A stretch of 21,466 bases of DNA, from contig JBBRGA010000051.1 of the NCBI GenBank assembly GCA_038241115.1, positions 1 through 21,466 of the forward strand. Direction: 5' to 3'. Positions 1-7,144 of the stretch are shown here, piece after piece; position 1 is the stretch's first letter, and the number at the start of each line of letters is the position of its first letter. The translations under genes and the position numbers were made by a program. The DNA is from JANYJJ01 sp038241115 (GTDB lineage: Bacteria > Pseudomonadota > Gammaproteobacteria > Burkholderiales > Burkholderiaceae_C). The notes under the pieces are model-generated. The model was given only the letters and a program-made list of their open reading frames with translations, was not told where the DNA came from and searched no databases.

Positions 1-42
1 GGGCTCAGCCAACGGCAGCTTCACACCGCACGCTTCAAAAAT

Positions 43-1545
43 TCAATGCGCGTCAGCCGTCTTGGCAGCCGCGATGGCACCCGCTTCGTCGCCCTTGGCG
101 CCATTGAAGAAGATGTTCAAAACCACTGCGGCCACGGCGGTCAGCAAGATGCCCGACTCCAGCAGCGGGTGCAGGCCGTGGGCCATCTGCTGCATCCAGC
201 GCGGCGCCACCAACGGAATCAAGCCAAAGCCGATGGCCAAAGCCACGATGTAGAGGTTGTTGCGATTGCCCTTGAAGTCCACCGTGGACAAGATGCGGAT
301 GCCGGTGGCCGCCACCATGCCGAACATCACCAGCCCAGCGCCGCCGAGCACGAACAGCGGGATGGATTCAACGAAGGCTGCCATTTTGGGCAGCATGCCC
401 AGCACCAGCATGATCAGGCCGCCAGCCACGCAGACCCAGCGGCTCTTCACGCCGGTCACGCCTACCAGGCCGACGTTTTGCGAGAAGCTGGTGTAGGGAA
501 AGGTGTTGAAAATTCCGCCAATCAAGGTGCCCAAGCCGTCGGTGCGCAAGCCCGCGGCCAGTTCCTTCTGCCCGACCTTTTTGCCGGTGATGTCCGACAG
601 CGCCAGGAACATGCCGGTGGATTCGATCATCACCACGATCATGACCAAGGTCATCGTCAAAATCATGATCGGGTCAAAGGTGGGCATGCCGAAGTGAAAC
701 GGCAACACCACATCGAACCAGTGCGCCTTGCCTACCTTGTCGAAGTTCATCTTGCCCATGGCGATGGCCACCACGCAGCCGGCGATGATGCCCAGCAGCA
801 CCGAAATGTTCGCGAAGAAACCTTTGGCGTACTTCACCAGCAGCAGGATGAAGATGAGCACGGCCGCGGCGACGGCCATGTTGTCGAGCGCTCCGTAGTT
901 CAGGTTGTCGACCATCGGGATCGGGCCTGGCAGTTTGATGGCGGGCGGCGCTGCGCCAGTCGGCATCGATGCGGCGGCAGCGACTGCTTTGGCCTTGGCA
1001 CCGTCCACCATGGCGACCAATTTTGGGACGTCCACGCTTTGCGCCAGCGGTGCGGGGCCGCCCATGGCCCAACCCACGCCCACACGCATCAGGCTGATGC
1101 CGATGATCGCGATGATGGTGCCGGTGACCACCGGCGGAAAAAAGCGCAGCATCTTGCTGACCACCGGCGCAATGAGCAGCGAAATGATGCCCGCGCCGAT
1201 GATGGCGCCGAAGATCGCGCGCGCGCCCTCTGCGCCCGGCACGGCATTGGCGAAGGCCACCATCGGGCCGACGGCGGCGAAGGTCACGCCCATCATCACC
1301 GGCAGCCGAATACCGAAATAGCGCGTGAAGCCCAGCGACTGGATCAGCGTGACGATGCCGCAGGCAAAGAGGTCGGCGGAAATCAGCAAGGCCACTTCTT
1401 CAGGGCTGAGCTTGAGCGCGCGACCCACGATCAATGGCACGGCGATGGCACCGGCATACATCACCAGCACATGCTGAAGGCCCAAGGCGGCAAGTTTGCC
1501 GGTGGGCAGTACCTCGTCTACTGGATGAACGGTTGTGGTGGTCAT
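43..1545 (-). CDS. uacT: NCS2-family urate/xanthine:cation symporter
   Basis: This is an inner-membrane nucleobase permease of about 500 residues. It probably imports uric acid or xanthine with protons, supplying the adjacent urate degradation genes. It has many hydrophobic segments, the Gln-His pair of NCS2 helix 1 (Q24-H25 in GLQHVLVMYAG), a conserved ALSDITG stretch, and the QNVGLVGVTGVKSR signature following an FPYTSFS segment, as in the PucJ/PucK/UacT urate group. A poorly conserved Ala/Pro-rich loop lies between two membrane segments near the middle. The reading frame stays open upstream to 1638, but the start at 1545 is chosen because AGGAG sits just before it and the extension resembles no NCS2 protein. 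It is the last visible gene of the leftward hiuH-puuD-permease group, 109 bases after puuD. Family assignment is firm; the exact purine substrate is inferred from the neighbours. Confidence 0.93.
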   Translation of the reverse strand: MTTTTVHPVDEVLPTGKLAALGLQHVLVMYAGAIAVPLIVGRALKLSPEEVALLISADLFACGIVTLIQSLGFTRYFGIRLPVMMGVTFAAVGPMVAFANAVPGAEGARAIFGAIIGAGIISLLIAPVVSKMLRFFPPVVTGTIIAIIGISLMRVGVGWAMGGPAPLAQSVDVPKLVAMVDGAKAKAVAAAASMPTGAAPPAIKLPGPIPMVDNLNYGALDNMAVAAAVLIFILLLVKYAKGFFANISVLLGIIAGCVVAIAMGKMNFDKVGKAHWFDVVLPFHFGMPTFDPIMILTMTLVMIVVMIESTGMFLALSDITGKKVGQKELAAGLRTDGLGTLIGGIFNTFPYTSFSQNVGLVGVTGVKSRWVCVAGGLIMLVLGMLPKMAAFVESIPLFVLGGAGLVMFGMVAATGIRILSTVDFKGNRNNLYIVALAIGFGLIPLVAPRWMQQMAHGLHPLLESGILLTAVAAVVLNIFFNGAKGDEAGAIAAAKTADAH

Positions 1546-1612
1546 GGTTGTCTCCTGAGTCAAAAGTTTTGGCGAAATGACCTTGGATCGACGTCGAGGC
1601 CAGGGTTGGGCT

Positions 1613-1644
1613 GTCGGCGCACGGACGCAAGGCCGCACGCCGAC
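1613..1644 (-). other. Intercistronic hairpin between puuD and permease
   Basis: A perfect 7-bp inverted repeat (GTCGGCG at 1613-1619, CGCCGAC at 1638-1644) with an 18-base spacer lies in the 109-base gap between puuD and the permease gene. It lacks a following T-run on the minus strand, so it is not a convincing intrinsic terminator. It may stabilise or process the message, or be chance in GC-rich DNA. Confidence 0.3.
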
Positions 1645-1654
1645 TTGCGGGGAA

Positions 1655-2863
1655 TCACAGGGCCGGTGCGCCTGCCTCGAACCAGCGTCGAATCAGCGCG
1701 CGCTCGTCGTCGGTGATTTGCGTGGCGTTGTTCATCGGCATCTGTTTCAACACCACCGACTGTTGGTAAACCTGCTGTGCATGGCGGCTGATTTCCGCGG
1801 CTGAATCGAGCCTGACGTTTTTGCTCTGGACCGCGGGGCCATGGCACATGACACAGCGCTGGGTGACGATGTCTTGCACCTGTGCAAACGTCACTGGCGC
1901 GGCCGAGACGCTGCTGACGGCCTGGGCCGCAGGTGGCGCGGGCATGGTGGCTGCGATGGTGACGCCGAGCAGCACGGTGCCGGCGATGGCGTAATGCCAG
2001 GGCACCGGTTTGCCGTAGGCCAACGCCTTGTGCCGCAGCGCAAACGACAAGCGGATCAGAGCACCCGCCGCCATGATCGCCACCAGCACCAACCAGTTGT
2101 GCGGGGCGCCGTAGGTGAAGCCGTAGTGGTTGCTCATCATCGCGAACAGCACCGGCAGCGTGAAGAAGGTGTTGTGCACGCTGCGCTGCTTGCCGCGCTG
2201 GCCGTGCACTGGATCGACGGGCTGACCGGCACGGATGGCTGCCACCACGGTGCGTTGCCCCGGAATGATCCAGAAGAAAACGTTACCGCTCATCGTCGTG
2301 GCAATCATGGCGCCGACCAACAAAAACGCTGCGCGTCCAGCAAACAAGTGGCAGGACAGCCACGACGCGAAGACGACGAGTAAAAAAACGCAGCCGCCGA
2401 CCACCAGGTCGCCCCGCTTGCCACGCCCCAGCGTGCGACAGATGAGGTCGTACAGCACCCAAAAGGCCACGAGGAAGGCGAGCGCGGTCGTTACCGCAGC
2501 CGCAGGCGACCAATCGAAGATCGTTTTGTCGATCAGGTAAGTGCTGGCGTTGTAGAGGTAAGTCACCGTGAACAGCGTGAAGCCGGTCAGCCAGGTGGAA
2601 TAGCTCTCCCACATCGACCAGTGCAACTGGTCGGGCACGTAGCCCGGCGAGACCGGGTACTTTTGGTGGTGGTAGAAGCCACCGCCGTGCACTCCCCACT
2701 GCTCGCCGCCAACGCCTTTGTCGGCGTCGGCCTTGTTTTTCGGCGGCGTCAGGCTGTTGTCTAGCGAAACAAAGTAGAACGATGCGCCTATCCAGGCGAT
2801 GCCGGTGATGATGTGGGCCCAGCGCAGCAGCAGGCTGACCCATTCGAGCAGAAAGGCTTCCAT
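1655..2863 (-). CDS. puuD: Membrane-bound cytochrome c urate oxidase PuuD
   Basis: This 402-residue protein is the integral-membrane urate hydroxylase that converts uric acid to 5-hydroxyisourate and passes electrons to its own cytochrome c domain rather than making hydrogen peroxide. Residues 1 to about 310 form the polytopic PuuD domain (N-terminal DUF989 family), starting with a hydrophobic helix carrying WAHIITGIAWIGASFYF and containing many His and Trp residues in the HWSMWESYSTW region. The C-terminal domain has the haem c motif CVMCH (337-341) and a likely Met axial ligand at M375 or M377 (KQMPM). GAGG precedes the ATG at 2863. It lies between the hiuH and permease genes on the same strand, which fits consecutive steps: uptake, oxidation, hydrolysis. 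A 230-base gap to hiuH contains a GTATAC site and possibly its own promoter. Confidence 0.95.
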   Translation of the reverse strand: MEAFLLEWVSLLLRWAHIITGIAWIGASFYFVSLDNSLTPPKNKADADKGVGGEQWGVHGGGFYHHQKYPVSPGYVPDQLHWSMWESYSTWLTGFTLFTVTYLYNASTYLIDKTIFDWSPAAAVTTALAFLVAFWVLYDLICRTLGRGKRGDLVVGGCVFLLVVFASWLSCHLFAGRAAFLLVGAMIATTMSGNVFFWIIPGQRTVVAAIRAGQPVDPVHGQRGKQRSVHNTFFTLPVLFAMMSNHYGFTYGAPHNWLVLVAIMAAGALIRLSFALRHKALAYGKPVPWHYAIAGTVLLGVTIAATMPAPPAAQAVSSVSAAPVTFAQVQDIVTQRCVMCHGPAVQSKNVRLDSAAEISRHAQQVYQQSVVLKQMPMNNATQITDDERALIRRWFEAGAPAL

Positions 2864-3012
2864 ACGGTCCTCACAGGGTTGGAAAGTGCCGCCGTTTCAC
2901 TGGCTTCACTTTCCCCACCACAGCGGGCTCTGTGAGGAACAACATCGCGACCAAAGGCAACTCGTCCAACTGGGATGAGAGCCTCTGCGCTCCGCGGCGA
3001 CGTGACATAAAC

Positions 3013-3040
3013 TGTATACGAAGCTGCACACACTCAAGAA
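3013..3040 (-). promoter_or_regulatory. Putative puuD promoter with GTATAC operator-like site
   Basis: In the 230-base gap upstream of puuD, the 7-mer TGTATAC (3013-3019) shares its palindromic GTATAC core with the perfect palindrome at 3565-3576. Read leftward, TATACA (3018-3013) could be a -10 box, with a poor -35 (TTCTTG, 3040-3035) 16 bases upstream. A regulator bound here would block the promoter. Assignment rests on the shared core and its position only. Confidence 0.4.
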
Positions 3041-3093
3041 TTAGTAAATACCCTGTGCGTCACCGCCAAGCCACCTGGCGCACATCAACATGC

Positions 3094-3450
3094 CTACGAA
3101 CCGCGATAGGTCGAGTACGCATAGGGGCTGACCAGCAACGGCACGTGGTAACGCGCAGCGGGGTCGGCAATGCCGAAATCAAGCTGCACATCGTCAATGA
3201 ACGGTGGTTCGGGCAGCACCACGCCCCGGGCGCGAAAGTACGGTGCCACCGAGAACACCAGCCGGTAGCGGCCTGCTGCCATGGTCTGCGCATCCAGCAG
3301 CGCGCCGCCTTCGTTGCGCCCGTCAGCGTTGAGGGTGAAGGTCTTGATCGTCTCGACGAGCGCGCCGTCAACGCGCTGCAATGTCACGGCCATGCCGGCG
3401 GCAGGGCAGCCGTTCATGGTGTCGAGCACGTGGGTGCTGAGGTGTCCCAT
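3094..3450 (-). CDS. uraH: 5-hydroxyisourate hydrolase (transthyretin-like)
   Basis: This is a 118-residue cytoplasmic enzyme of the transthyretin-related family. It hydrolyses 5-hydroxyisourate, the PuuD product, to OHCU. It opens with LSTHVLDTMNGCPA, whose H7 matches the catalytic His of the family. R45 in the NADGRNEGG turn is the second conserved residue, and H102 in YHVPLLVSPYAYSTYRGS is the third. The protein ends with the diagnostic C-terminal YRGS (115-118). Length is typical and there is no signal peptide. AGGAA precedes the start at 3450. It is the first gene of the leftward arm, with a leader of roughly 108 bases from the predicted promoter at 3565-3592. It is divergent from the GntR regulator. 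Confidence 0.96.
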   Translation of the reverse strand: MGHLSTHVLDTMNGCPAAGMAVTLQRVDGALVETIKTFTLNADGRNEGGALLDAQTMAAGRYRLVFSVAPYFRARGVVLPEPPFIDDVQLDFGIADPAARYHVPLLVSPYAYSTYRGS

Positions 3451-3544
3451 CGGGGTTCCTTTATGGTGGGTGGCGCCAGCCCACGCGGGCCGGACTGGAG
3501 TTCACGCCGGGTCGGCAAGAAGCTGGCCTGATGGGCGCAGATTT

Positions 3545-3592
3545 TTGCTTGCCATGCGGATCAAAGTGTATACACTACTGCATTCATGTCAA
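3545..3592. promoter_or_regulatory. Divergent hiuH/gntR promoters with palindromic operator
   Basis: A perfect 12-bp palindrome, AGTGTATACACT, occupies 3565-3576. Leftward, a consensus -35 TTGACA (3592-3587) and a -10 TACACT (3570-3565) separated by 16 bases point at hiuH. Rightward, TTGCTT (3545-3550) and TATACA (3569-3574), 18 bases apart, point at gntR. The palindrome covers both -10 boxes, so a bound dimer would repress both directions. The adjacent GntR/FCD protein is the natural candidate ligand-responsive repressor. Sequence matches are direct; binding is inferred. Confidence 0.6.
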
Positions 3593-4386
3593 TTGATTCT
3601 GGTAATCGCGTCATGTCCAATGCCATGCCCAGAGGCCGCGCCAGCCTCAAAGTGATCCAAGCCACCGGCGGGCCTGCGCGCGCGCCCCGTGTTGTCGGGC
3701 CTCGCACGAAGGTGGCCCTCGATCCGGCAACGGGCAGCACGCAACGCATCGCCTCGTCAATCACCGCCGCCATCGTCGAGCGCCGCTTGATGCCCGGCAC
3801 CAAACTGTCTGAGCAAAAGATCGCTGACATCTTCAAGGTCTCACGCACCTTGGTGCGACAGGCGCTGAATCAGCTCAGTCGTGACCGACTGGTGGTGCTC
3901 GAGCCCGCACGCGGCGCTTTTGTCGCCACGCCCAGCGTCGAAGAGGCACGCCAGGTTTTTGAGGTGCGCCAAATTTTGGAGGCTGCGCTCACGCGGCGCC
4001 TTTGTGCGGTGATCAGCGACGCACAAGTGACCGAGCTGCGCCGCCATCTGCAGGCCGAGCAAGCTGCGGTGTCGAACACGGACGTGCCCGGGCGCACGCG
4101 GCTGTTGGCCGACTTCCACGTGGTGCTTGCAAAGATGCTCGGAAATGAGGTGCTGAGCCAACTGCTGACCGATTTGCTGACACGCTCGTCGCTGATCGCG
4201 CTGATGTACCAGTCCTCGCACTCGGCCGAGGCTTCATTGGCCGAGCATGTGGCCATCGTTGACGCCTTCGAGCGGCGAGACGTCAAGGCCGCCGTGCGTT
4301 TGACCATCGAGCACCTTGAACATGTCGAACAAAACCTGCGCCTGAACCCTTACGAGACCGATCTGGCCCAAGTGCTGAACCCGTGA
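3586..4386 (+). CDS. GntR-family (FCD subfamily) transcriptional regulator
   Basis: This 266-residue protein has a winged helix-turn-helix at about 51-115 (STQRIASSITAAIVERRLMP, then KIADIFKVSRTLVRQALNQL) and an FCD ligand domain at about 118-255. D176, H178, H221 and H243 sit where FCD proteins bind a metal. Such proteins usually respond to small carboxylates, and here the ligand may be a ureide such as allantoin or allantoate. The start is uncertain: ATG at 3586 overlaps the predicted -35 of the divergent hiuH promoter and lies only a few bases after its own predicted transcription start. In-frame ATGs at 3613 and 3625 would remove a basic, Pro/Gly-rich tail that is not part of the family core. 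None has a strong ribosome site. The stop TGA overlaps the puuE ATG by one base, so the regulator is co-transcribed with the allantoin genes and probably controls both arms. Confidence 0.92.
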   Translation: MSIDSGNRVMSNAMPRGRASLKVIQATGGPARAPRVVGPRTKVALDPATGSTQRIASSITAAIVERRLMPGTKLSEQKIADIFKVSRTLVRQALNQLSRDRLVVLEPARGAFVATPSVEEARQVFEVRQILEAALTRRLCAVISDAQVTELRRHLQAEQAAVSNTDVPGRTRLLADFHVVLAKMLGNEVLSQLLTDLLTRSSLIALMYQSSHSAEASLAEHVAIVDAFERRDVKAAVRLTIEHLEHVEQNLRLNPYETDLAQVLNP

Positions 4387-5366
4387 TGCCCATGCCCATG
4401 CCGATGCCCATATCCGCAACCATCTCCACCCGCTACCCCAGAGACCTGAAGGGCTACGGCCGCCAAGGCGTGCATGCCCAATGGCCCGGCCAGGCCCGCG
4501 TGGCGCTGCAGTTCGTTCTCAACTTTGAAGAAGGCGGCGAGAACTCGGTTCTGCATGGGGACGCTGGCAGCGAGCAGTTCCTGTCCGAGATGTTCAACCC
4601 GCCCGCCTTCCCCGACCGCCACCTGACGATGGAAAGCGTTTACGAATACGGCGCGCGTGCTGGTGTGTGGAGGTTGCTGCGCGAGTTTGAAAAGCGTGGC
4701 CTGCCGTTGACTATTTTTGGTGTGGGCATGGCGTTGGAGCGCTGCCCTGAGGTCACCGCCGCCTTCAAGGAACTCGGCCACGAGATTGCCTGCCACGGCT
4801 GGCGCTGGATCAACTACCAAACCACGGACGAAGCCACTGAGCGCGAGCACATGGCGCTGGGGATGGCGGCCATCGAACGCCTGACCGGCGAGCGACCGCT
4901 GGGTTGGTACACCGGTCGCGACAGCCCCCACACCCGCCGCCTGGTGGCCGACTTCGGCGGCTTCGAGTACGACAGCGATCACTACGGCGACGACCTGCCG
5001 TTTTGGTTGAAAGTCAAGAAGTCCGACGCGGCCATCGCGCCCCATCTCGTGGTGCCATACACGCAGGACTGCAACGACATGCGCTTTGCGCTGCCGCAAG
5101 GCTTTTCGAACGGCGACGCGTTTTTCACTTACCTGCGTGATGCCTTTGATGTGCACTACGCCGAGGGCAACGAGCGGCCTTCGATGATGAGCATCGGCAT
5201 GCACTGTCGGCTGCTCGGGCGCCCGGGCCGCCTGCGCGGCTTGCAGCGTTTTTTGGACCACGTGGAAAAGCACGACCGAGTGTGGGTGGCACGGCGCATC
5301 GACATTGCACGCCACTGGAAGACAACCCACCCCTTCCAGCCCGACCAGGCTTTTGCATGGGAATGA
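4386..5366 (+). CDS. puuE: Allantoinase PuuE (polysaccharide deacetylase-like)
   Basis: This is a 326-residue cytoplasmic allantoinase that opens the hydantoin ring of allantoin to give allantoate. It belongs to the PuuE type, a polysaccharide-deacetylase-fold enzyme unrelated to the amidohydrolase AllB. Conserved blocks are YPRDLKGYG near the start, LNFEEGGENSVLHGD, MESVYEYGARAGVWR, GHEIACHGWRWINYQ, TGERPLGWYTGR, YTQDCNDMRF and SIGMHCRLLGRPGRL. Length is close to the usual 300-320. The N-terminus is odd: codons alternate Met-Pro through four ATG-CC(C/G) units, so translation could begin at 4386, 4392, 4398 or 4404, or at a GTG at 4383. The first ATG forms a TGATG overlap with gntR, suggesting coupled translation. 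Its stop overlaps the next gene by four bases. Confidence 0.95.
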   Translation: MPMPMPMPISATISTRYPRDLKGYGRQGVHAQWPGQARVALQFVLNFEEGGENSVLHGDAGSEQFLSEMFNPPAFPDRHLTMESVYEYGARAGVWRLLREFEKRGLPLTIFGVGMALERCPEVTAAFKELGHEIACHGWRWINYQTTDEATEREHMALGMAAIERLTGERPLGWYTGRDSPHTRRLVADFGGFEYDSDHYGDDLPFWLKVKKSDAAIAPHLVVPYTQDCNDMRFALPQGFSNGDAFFTYLRDAFDVHYAEGNERPSMMSIGMHCRLLGRPGRLRGLQRFLDHVEKHDRVWVARRIDIARHWKTTHPFQPDQAFAWE

Positions 5367-7144
5367 TCATGACCACAATGGAACAACTGAACGCGGCAGA
5401 CCGCGCGGCCTTCGTCAACCTGCTGGACGGCACGTACGAGCATTCGCCCTGGATCGCAGCGCAGGCCTGGTCGAAGCGGCCGTTCAAAAGCCTGGCGCAT
5501 CTCAAACTCGCCCTGGTGGATGAAGTTCGCAGCGCGGACCGCGATGCCCAACTCGGCTTGATCCGCGCCCATCCCGAGCTGGCTGGCAAAGCCATGGTCG
5601 CCAAGACGCTGACGGCGGAATCGACCATTGAGCAGGGCAAGGCGGGGCTGACAGACTGCACGGCGGCGGAATACGCCCGCATCCAACAGCTCAACGCCGA
5701 CTACAACGCCAAATTCGGTTTTCCGTTCATCCTGGCGGTGCGTGGCCCGCGAGGCCTGGGCCTGGCCAAGGCCGAAATCATCGCCACCTTTGCACGCCGA
5801 CTCGACAACCATCCAGACTTCGAGCGGGCAGAGTGCCTGCGCAACATTCACCGCATTGCAGAGATACGGCTGAACGACAAATTTGGTCACGAGCCCGCAT
5901 TGGGCAACGACGTGTGGGACTGGTGCGCGCAGCTGGCCACGCACAGTGACCCGGGCTACGCAGAGCGTGGTGAGCTCACCGTCACTTATCTGACCGACGC
6001 ACACCGCGCTTGCGCTCAGCAACTGGTGCACTGGATGCGCGCCGATTGCGGCTTTGACGAAGTAGAAATCGATGCCGTGGGCAACGTGGTTGGGGTCTAT
6101 CACGGCACAGACCGTCAGGCCAAGCGGCTGATGACGGGCTCGCACTTCGACACCGTGCGCAACGCCGGCAAGTACGACGGTAGGCTGGGCATCCTGGTGC
6201 CGATGCTCTGCGTGCGTGAGCTGCACCGCCAGGGACGCCGCTTGCCTTACGGTTTTGAGGTCGTCGGCTTCTCCGAAGAAGAAGGCCAGCGGTACAAAGC
6301 AGTGTTTCTCGGCTCAGGCGCGCTCACGGGCCACTTCAACACCACGTGGCTGGACCAGAAAGACGTGGACGGCATCAGCATGCGCGAGGCCATGGTTCAT
6401 GCCGGGCTGAACCCCGATGACATCCCCAAACTGCAACGCGACGCCAGCCGTTACCTGGGATTTGTGGAAGTGCACATCGAACAAGGCCCGGTGCTCAACG
6501 AAATCGACCTGCCGCTGGGCATCGTCACCTCGATCAACGGCAGCGTGCGCTATCTCGGCGAAATAATTGGCACGGCCAGCCACGCTGGCACCACGCCAAT
6601 GGACCGGCGGCGCGACGCCGCCGCGGCTGCAGCAGAACTGGTTCTGGCCGTTGAAAAACGCGCTGCCGTGGTGCCTAACCTGGTGGGCACGGTGGGCATG
6701 CTGGAAGTGCCAAACGGGTCGATGAATGTGGTGCCGGGTCGCTGCAAGTTCAGCCTGGACATTCGCGCCACGACCAACGACGTGCGTGACGCCTGCGCCG
6801 TCGAGATTCAGGCCGAATTGACGGCCATCTGCGAGCGACGTGGCCTGCACTTCAAGCTCGAAGAAACCATGCGCGCCGCGGCAGCGCCGAGCGCGCCGCT
6901 GTGGCAACAGCGCTGGGAGCGCGCCGTGCAAGCGTTGGGGCTGCCGCTGTACCGCATGCCCAGTGGTGCCGGCCACGACGCCATGAAACTGCACGAAGTC
7001 ATGCCGCAGGCCATGCTGTTCATGCGCGGCCTCAATGCTGGCATCAGCCACAACCCGCTGGAATCCATCACCAACGACGACACCGAACTGTGCGTGCGCG
7101 CCTTTCAAACCTTTTTGGACCAACTCGCCTCGGAGCCTTCATGA
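5363..7144 (+). CDS. uraD-allC: Fused OHCU decarboxylase / allantoate amidohydrolase
   Basis: This 593-residue protein joins two non-adjacent steps of urate breakdown. Residues 1 to about 175 are OHCU decarboxylase (UraD), which gives S-allantoin from OHCU, with the HPELAGK catalytic block (H70) and KFGFPFILAVRG. Residues about 180-593 are an M20-family allantoate amidohydrolase (AllC). Metal and binding motifs there are GSHFDTV (H261), NAGKYDGRLG (D272), SEEEGQRY (E306/E307), HIEQGP (H371), SHAGTTPMDRRRDA, PSGAGHDAM and GISHNP (H563). The product is ureidoglycine plus ammonia and CO2. The start at 5363 overlaps the puuE stop as ATGA; in-frame ATGs at 5369 and 5378 are alternatives, with GGGA suitably placed for 5369. 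Both halves keep their key residues, so both should be active. It uses the allantoate that PuuE makes. Confidence 0.94.
   Translation: MIMTTMEQLNAADRAAFVNLLDGTYEHSPWIAAQAWSKRPFKSLAHLKLALVDEVRSADRDAQLGLIRAHPELAGKAMVAKTLTAESTIEQGKAGLTDCTAAEYARIQQLNADYNAKFGFPFILAVRGPRGLGLAKAEIIATFARRLDNHPDFERAECLRNIHRIAEIRLNDKFGHEPALGNDVWDWCAQLATHSDPGYAERGELTVTYLTDAHRACAQQLVHWMRADCGFDEVEIDAVGNVVGVYHGTDRQAKRLMTGSHFDTVRNAGKYDGRLGILVPMLCVRELHRQGRRLPYGFEVVGFSEEEGQRYKAVFLGSGALTGHFNTTWLDQKDVDGISMREAMVHAGLNPDDIPKLQRDASRYLGFVEVHIEQGPVLNEIDLPLGIVTSINGSVRYLGEIIGTASHAGTTPMDRRRDAAAAAAELVLAVEKRAAVVPNLVGTVGMLEVPNGSMNVVPGRCKFSLDIRATTNDVRDACAVEIQAELTAICERRGLHFKLEETMRAAAAPSAPLWQQRWERAVQALGLPLYRMPSGAGHDAMKLHEVMPQAMLFMRGLNAGISHNPLESITNDDTELCVRAFQTFLDQLASEPS

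Noticed and set aside
1..24. Possible start of another leftward gene (GTG at 24-22) after the permease
   Set aside because: Only eight codons are visible and the ribosome site is weak, so it cannot be supported.
46..1716. A 556-codon open frame on the plus strand opposite the permease gene
   Set aside because: It is antisense to a clear NCS2 protein. Its translation is rich in His, Gln, Arg and Asp with no domain, typical of an opposite-strand frame in GC-rich DNA.
4350..5330. A 326-codon minus-strand frame opposite puuE
   Set aside because: puuE on the plus strand has full family conservation and the antisense translation shows none.
5156..6226. A long minus-strand frame opposite uraD-allC
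   Set aside because: It mirrors the fused enzyme gene and has no recognisable domain.
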